A stretch of DNA of 16,307 nt, taken from DASROJ01 sp035646975 (GTDB taxonomy: Bacteria > Acidobacteriota > Polarisedimenticolia > JACPZX01 > DASXTC01). The stretch lies in assembly GCA_035646975.1 (NCBI GenBank), contig DASROJ010000369.1, positions 1 through 16,307 of the forward strand, read 5' to 3'. A program made the position numbers and the translations under genes. Shown here piece after piece: positions 15,640-16,307 of this stretch (positions are counted from its first letter, which is position 1; each line of letters starts with the position of its first letter). The notes under the pieces were generated by a model, which was given only the letters and a program-made list of their open reading frames with translations, ran no database searches and was not told where the DNA came from.

Positions 15640-16307
15640 CTACGGAGCCGCGGCGACCGCGAATACGGCGACACCGCGGTTGCGCACCTGGGAGACGTAG
15701 AGCCTTCCGCCAGGATCGAGCGCCAGGAACCCCGGCCGCATCAGCCACTCGCGGCTCGAGATGCGGTTCGTCTCGCGGAGGAACCGGAAATCCCGGTTGA
15801 AGACCATCACCACGCTTCGCTGGCGATCGCAGACAAAGATGTTCCCCTCGCCGTCCAGCGCCACGTCGCCCAGAACGGCGAAGTTGCCCGCCCCTGAACC
15901 GGTCTTGCCGAACGAGCGGACGCCGCCCCCGGGGTCGATCGCATGCACGCGGAACTGGGCCGGCACGGCGAAGACGATGGTACCGTCACTGCCGATGTCG
16001 ATCCCGCTGACCTCCGCGTTTCCGCGCTCCTCAGGCAGAAGCGCGCCCAGCGCGGCCAGGTCGAGGATCCGCTCGAGCTTCCCTTCGGGAAAGTAGGAAG
16101 CGGCGCGCATCTGTCCGAGGCTGACGAGCCAGATTCTTCCCGAACGGATAAGCAGGCGGTTCGGAAGAAGACCCGCCGCCTCGCCCGATTGATCCACGAC
16201 GACCTCGCCCATCGGCCGCCCGCGGAAGTCGGCACGGCGCAGCGACCAGCGCATGGTCCCCGACCCGGCGCCCGAGGCGTACACCAGCATCAGGATGTCT
16301 CCGCCGC
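15640..16307 (-). CDS. NHL-type beta-propeller protein, C-terminal part
   Basis: The frame is open to the right edge of the window (the ATG at 16290 is internal), so the N-terminus is missing. About 221 residues are visible, ending with TAG at 15640. At least three NHL-like blades can be seen: S-G-I-D-I-G-S-D-G-T-I-V-F-A-V, L-G-D-V-A-L-D-G-E-G-N-I-F-V-C-D and F-L-A-L-D-P-G-G-R-L-Y-V-S-Q, each followed by an R-x-V-x-V-F or similar strand. The segment F-G-K-T-G-S-G-A-G-N-F is the classic link between NHL blades. It is the third propeller protein of the locus and lies directly upstream of the OmcS-like gene on the same strand, with 246 bases between. Like the other two it probably acts outside the inner membrane as a binding platform. 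Whether it has its own signal peptide cannot be seen. Confidence 0.85.
   Translation of the reverse strand, partial: GGDILMLVYASGAGSGTMRWSLRRADFRGRPMGEVVVDQSGEAAGLLPNRLLIRSGRIWLVSLGQMRAASYFPEGKLERILDLAALGALLPEERGNAEVSGIDIGSDGTIVFAVPAQFRVHAIDPGGGVRSFGKTGSGAGNFAVLGDVALDGEGNIFVCDRQRSVVMVFNRDFRFLRETNRISSREWLMRPGFLALDPGGRLYVSQVRNRGVAVFAVAAAP

Overview
The window comes from a GC-rich (about two-thirds GC by eye) Gram-negative bacterium equipped for extracellular electron transfer. It encodes at least 46 CXXCH haem-binding motifs in three cytochromes, an outer-membrane beta-barrel, lipoproteins, periplasmic beta-propellers and a SurA-like chaperone. No rRNA, tRNA, CRISPR array or transposase gene is present. 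The sequence alone does not fix the phylum. Desulfobacterota, Myxococcota and Acidobacteriota are all possible.

Left arm (1-6842, + strand): a tight operon entering from beyond the left edge. It encodes the C-terminal part of a giant multihaem cytochrome (24 visible CXXCH), a 16-haem cytochrome with its own signal peptide, a six-bladed NHL-type propeller, and a large membrane protein that fuses about 13 transmembrane helices to a spermidine-synthase-like domain. Genes overlap or lie 4 bases apart. The last one uses a TTG start.

Centre (6839-7022): the two arms converge on a 184-bp foldback element with 21-bp terminal inverted repeats and a central hairpin. Its two tips supply the TAG stop codons of both converging genes.

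Right arm (7019-16307, - strand): from right to left it holds a partial NHL propeller, a six-haem cytochrome that I recognise as a homologue of Geobacter OmcS (the nanowire-forming cytochrome), a rho-independent terminator, and then a five-gene operon. That operon encodes a propeller protein, an outer-membrane barrel with a discoidin-like insert, a small CsgG/GNA1162-like lipoprotein, a protein with two such domains, and a SurA/parvulin-like protein with two repeated units. The OmcS-like gene has a textbook sigma-54 promoter and a strong ribosome binding site.

Reading the locus together (inference): it looks like a nanowire-plus-conduit system. The OmcS-like subunit would form an extracellular haem filament. 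The barrel, CsgG-like lipoproteins, chaperone and propellers are candidates for its export, folding or anchoring. The two giant cytochromes would supply electrons or form a second conduit. The pairing of an OmcS-type fibre subunit with CsgG-type proteins, which in curli form the fibre secretion channel, is the most interesting hypothesis here.
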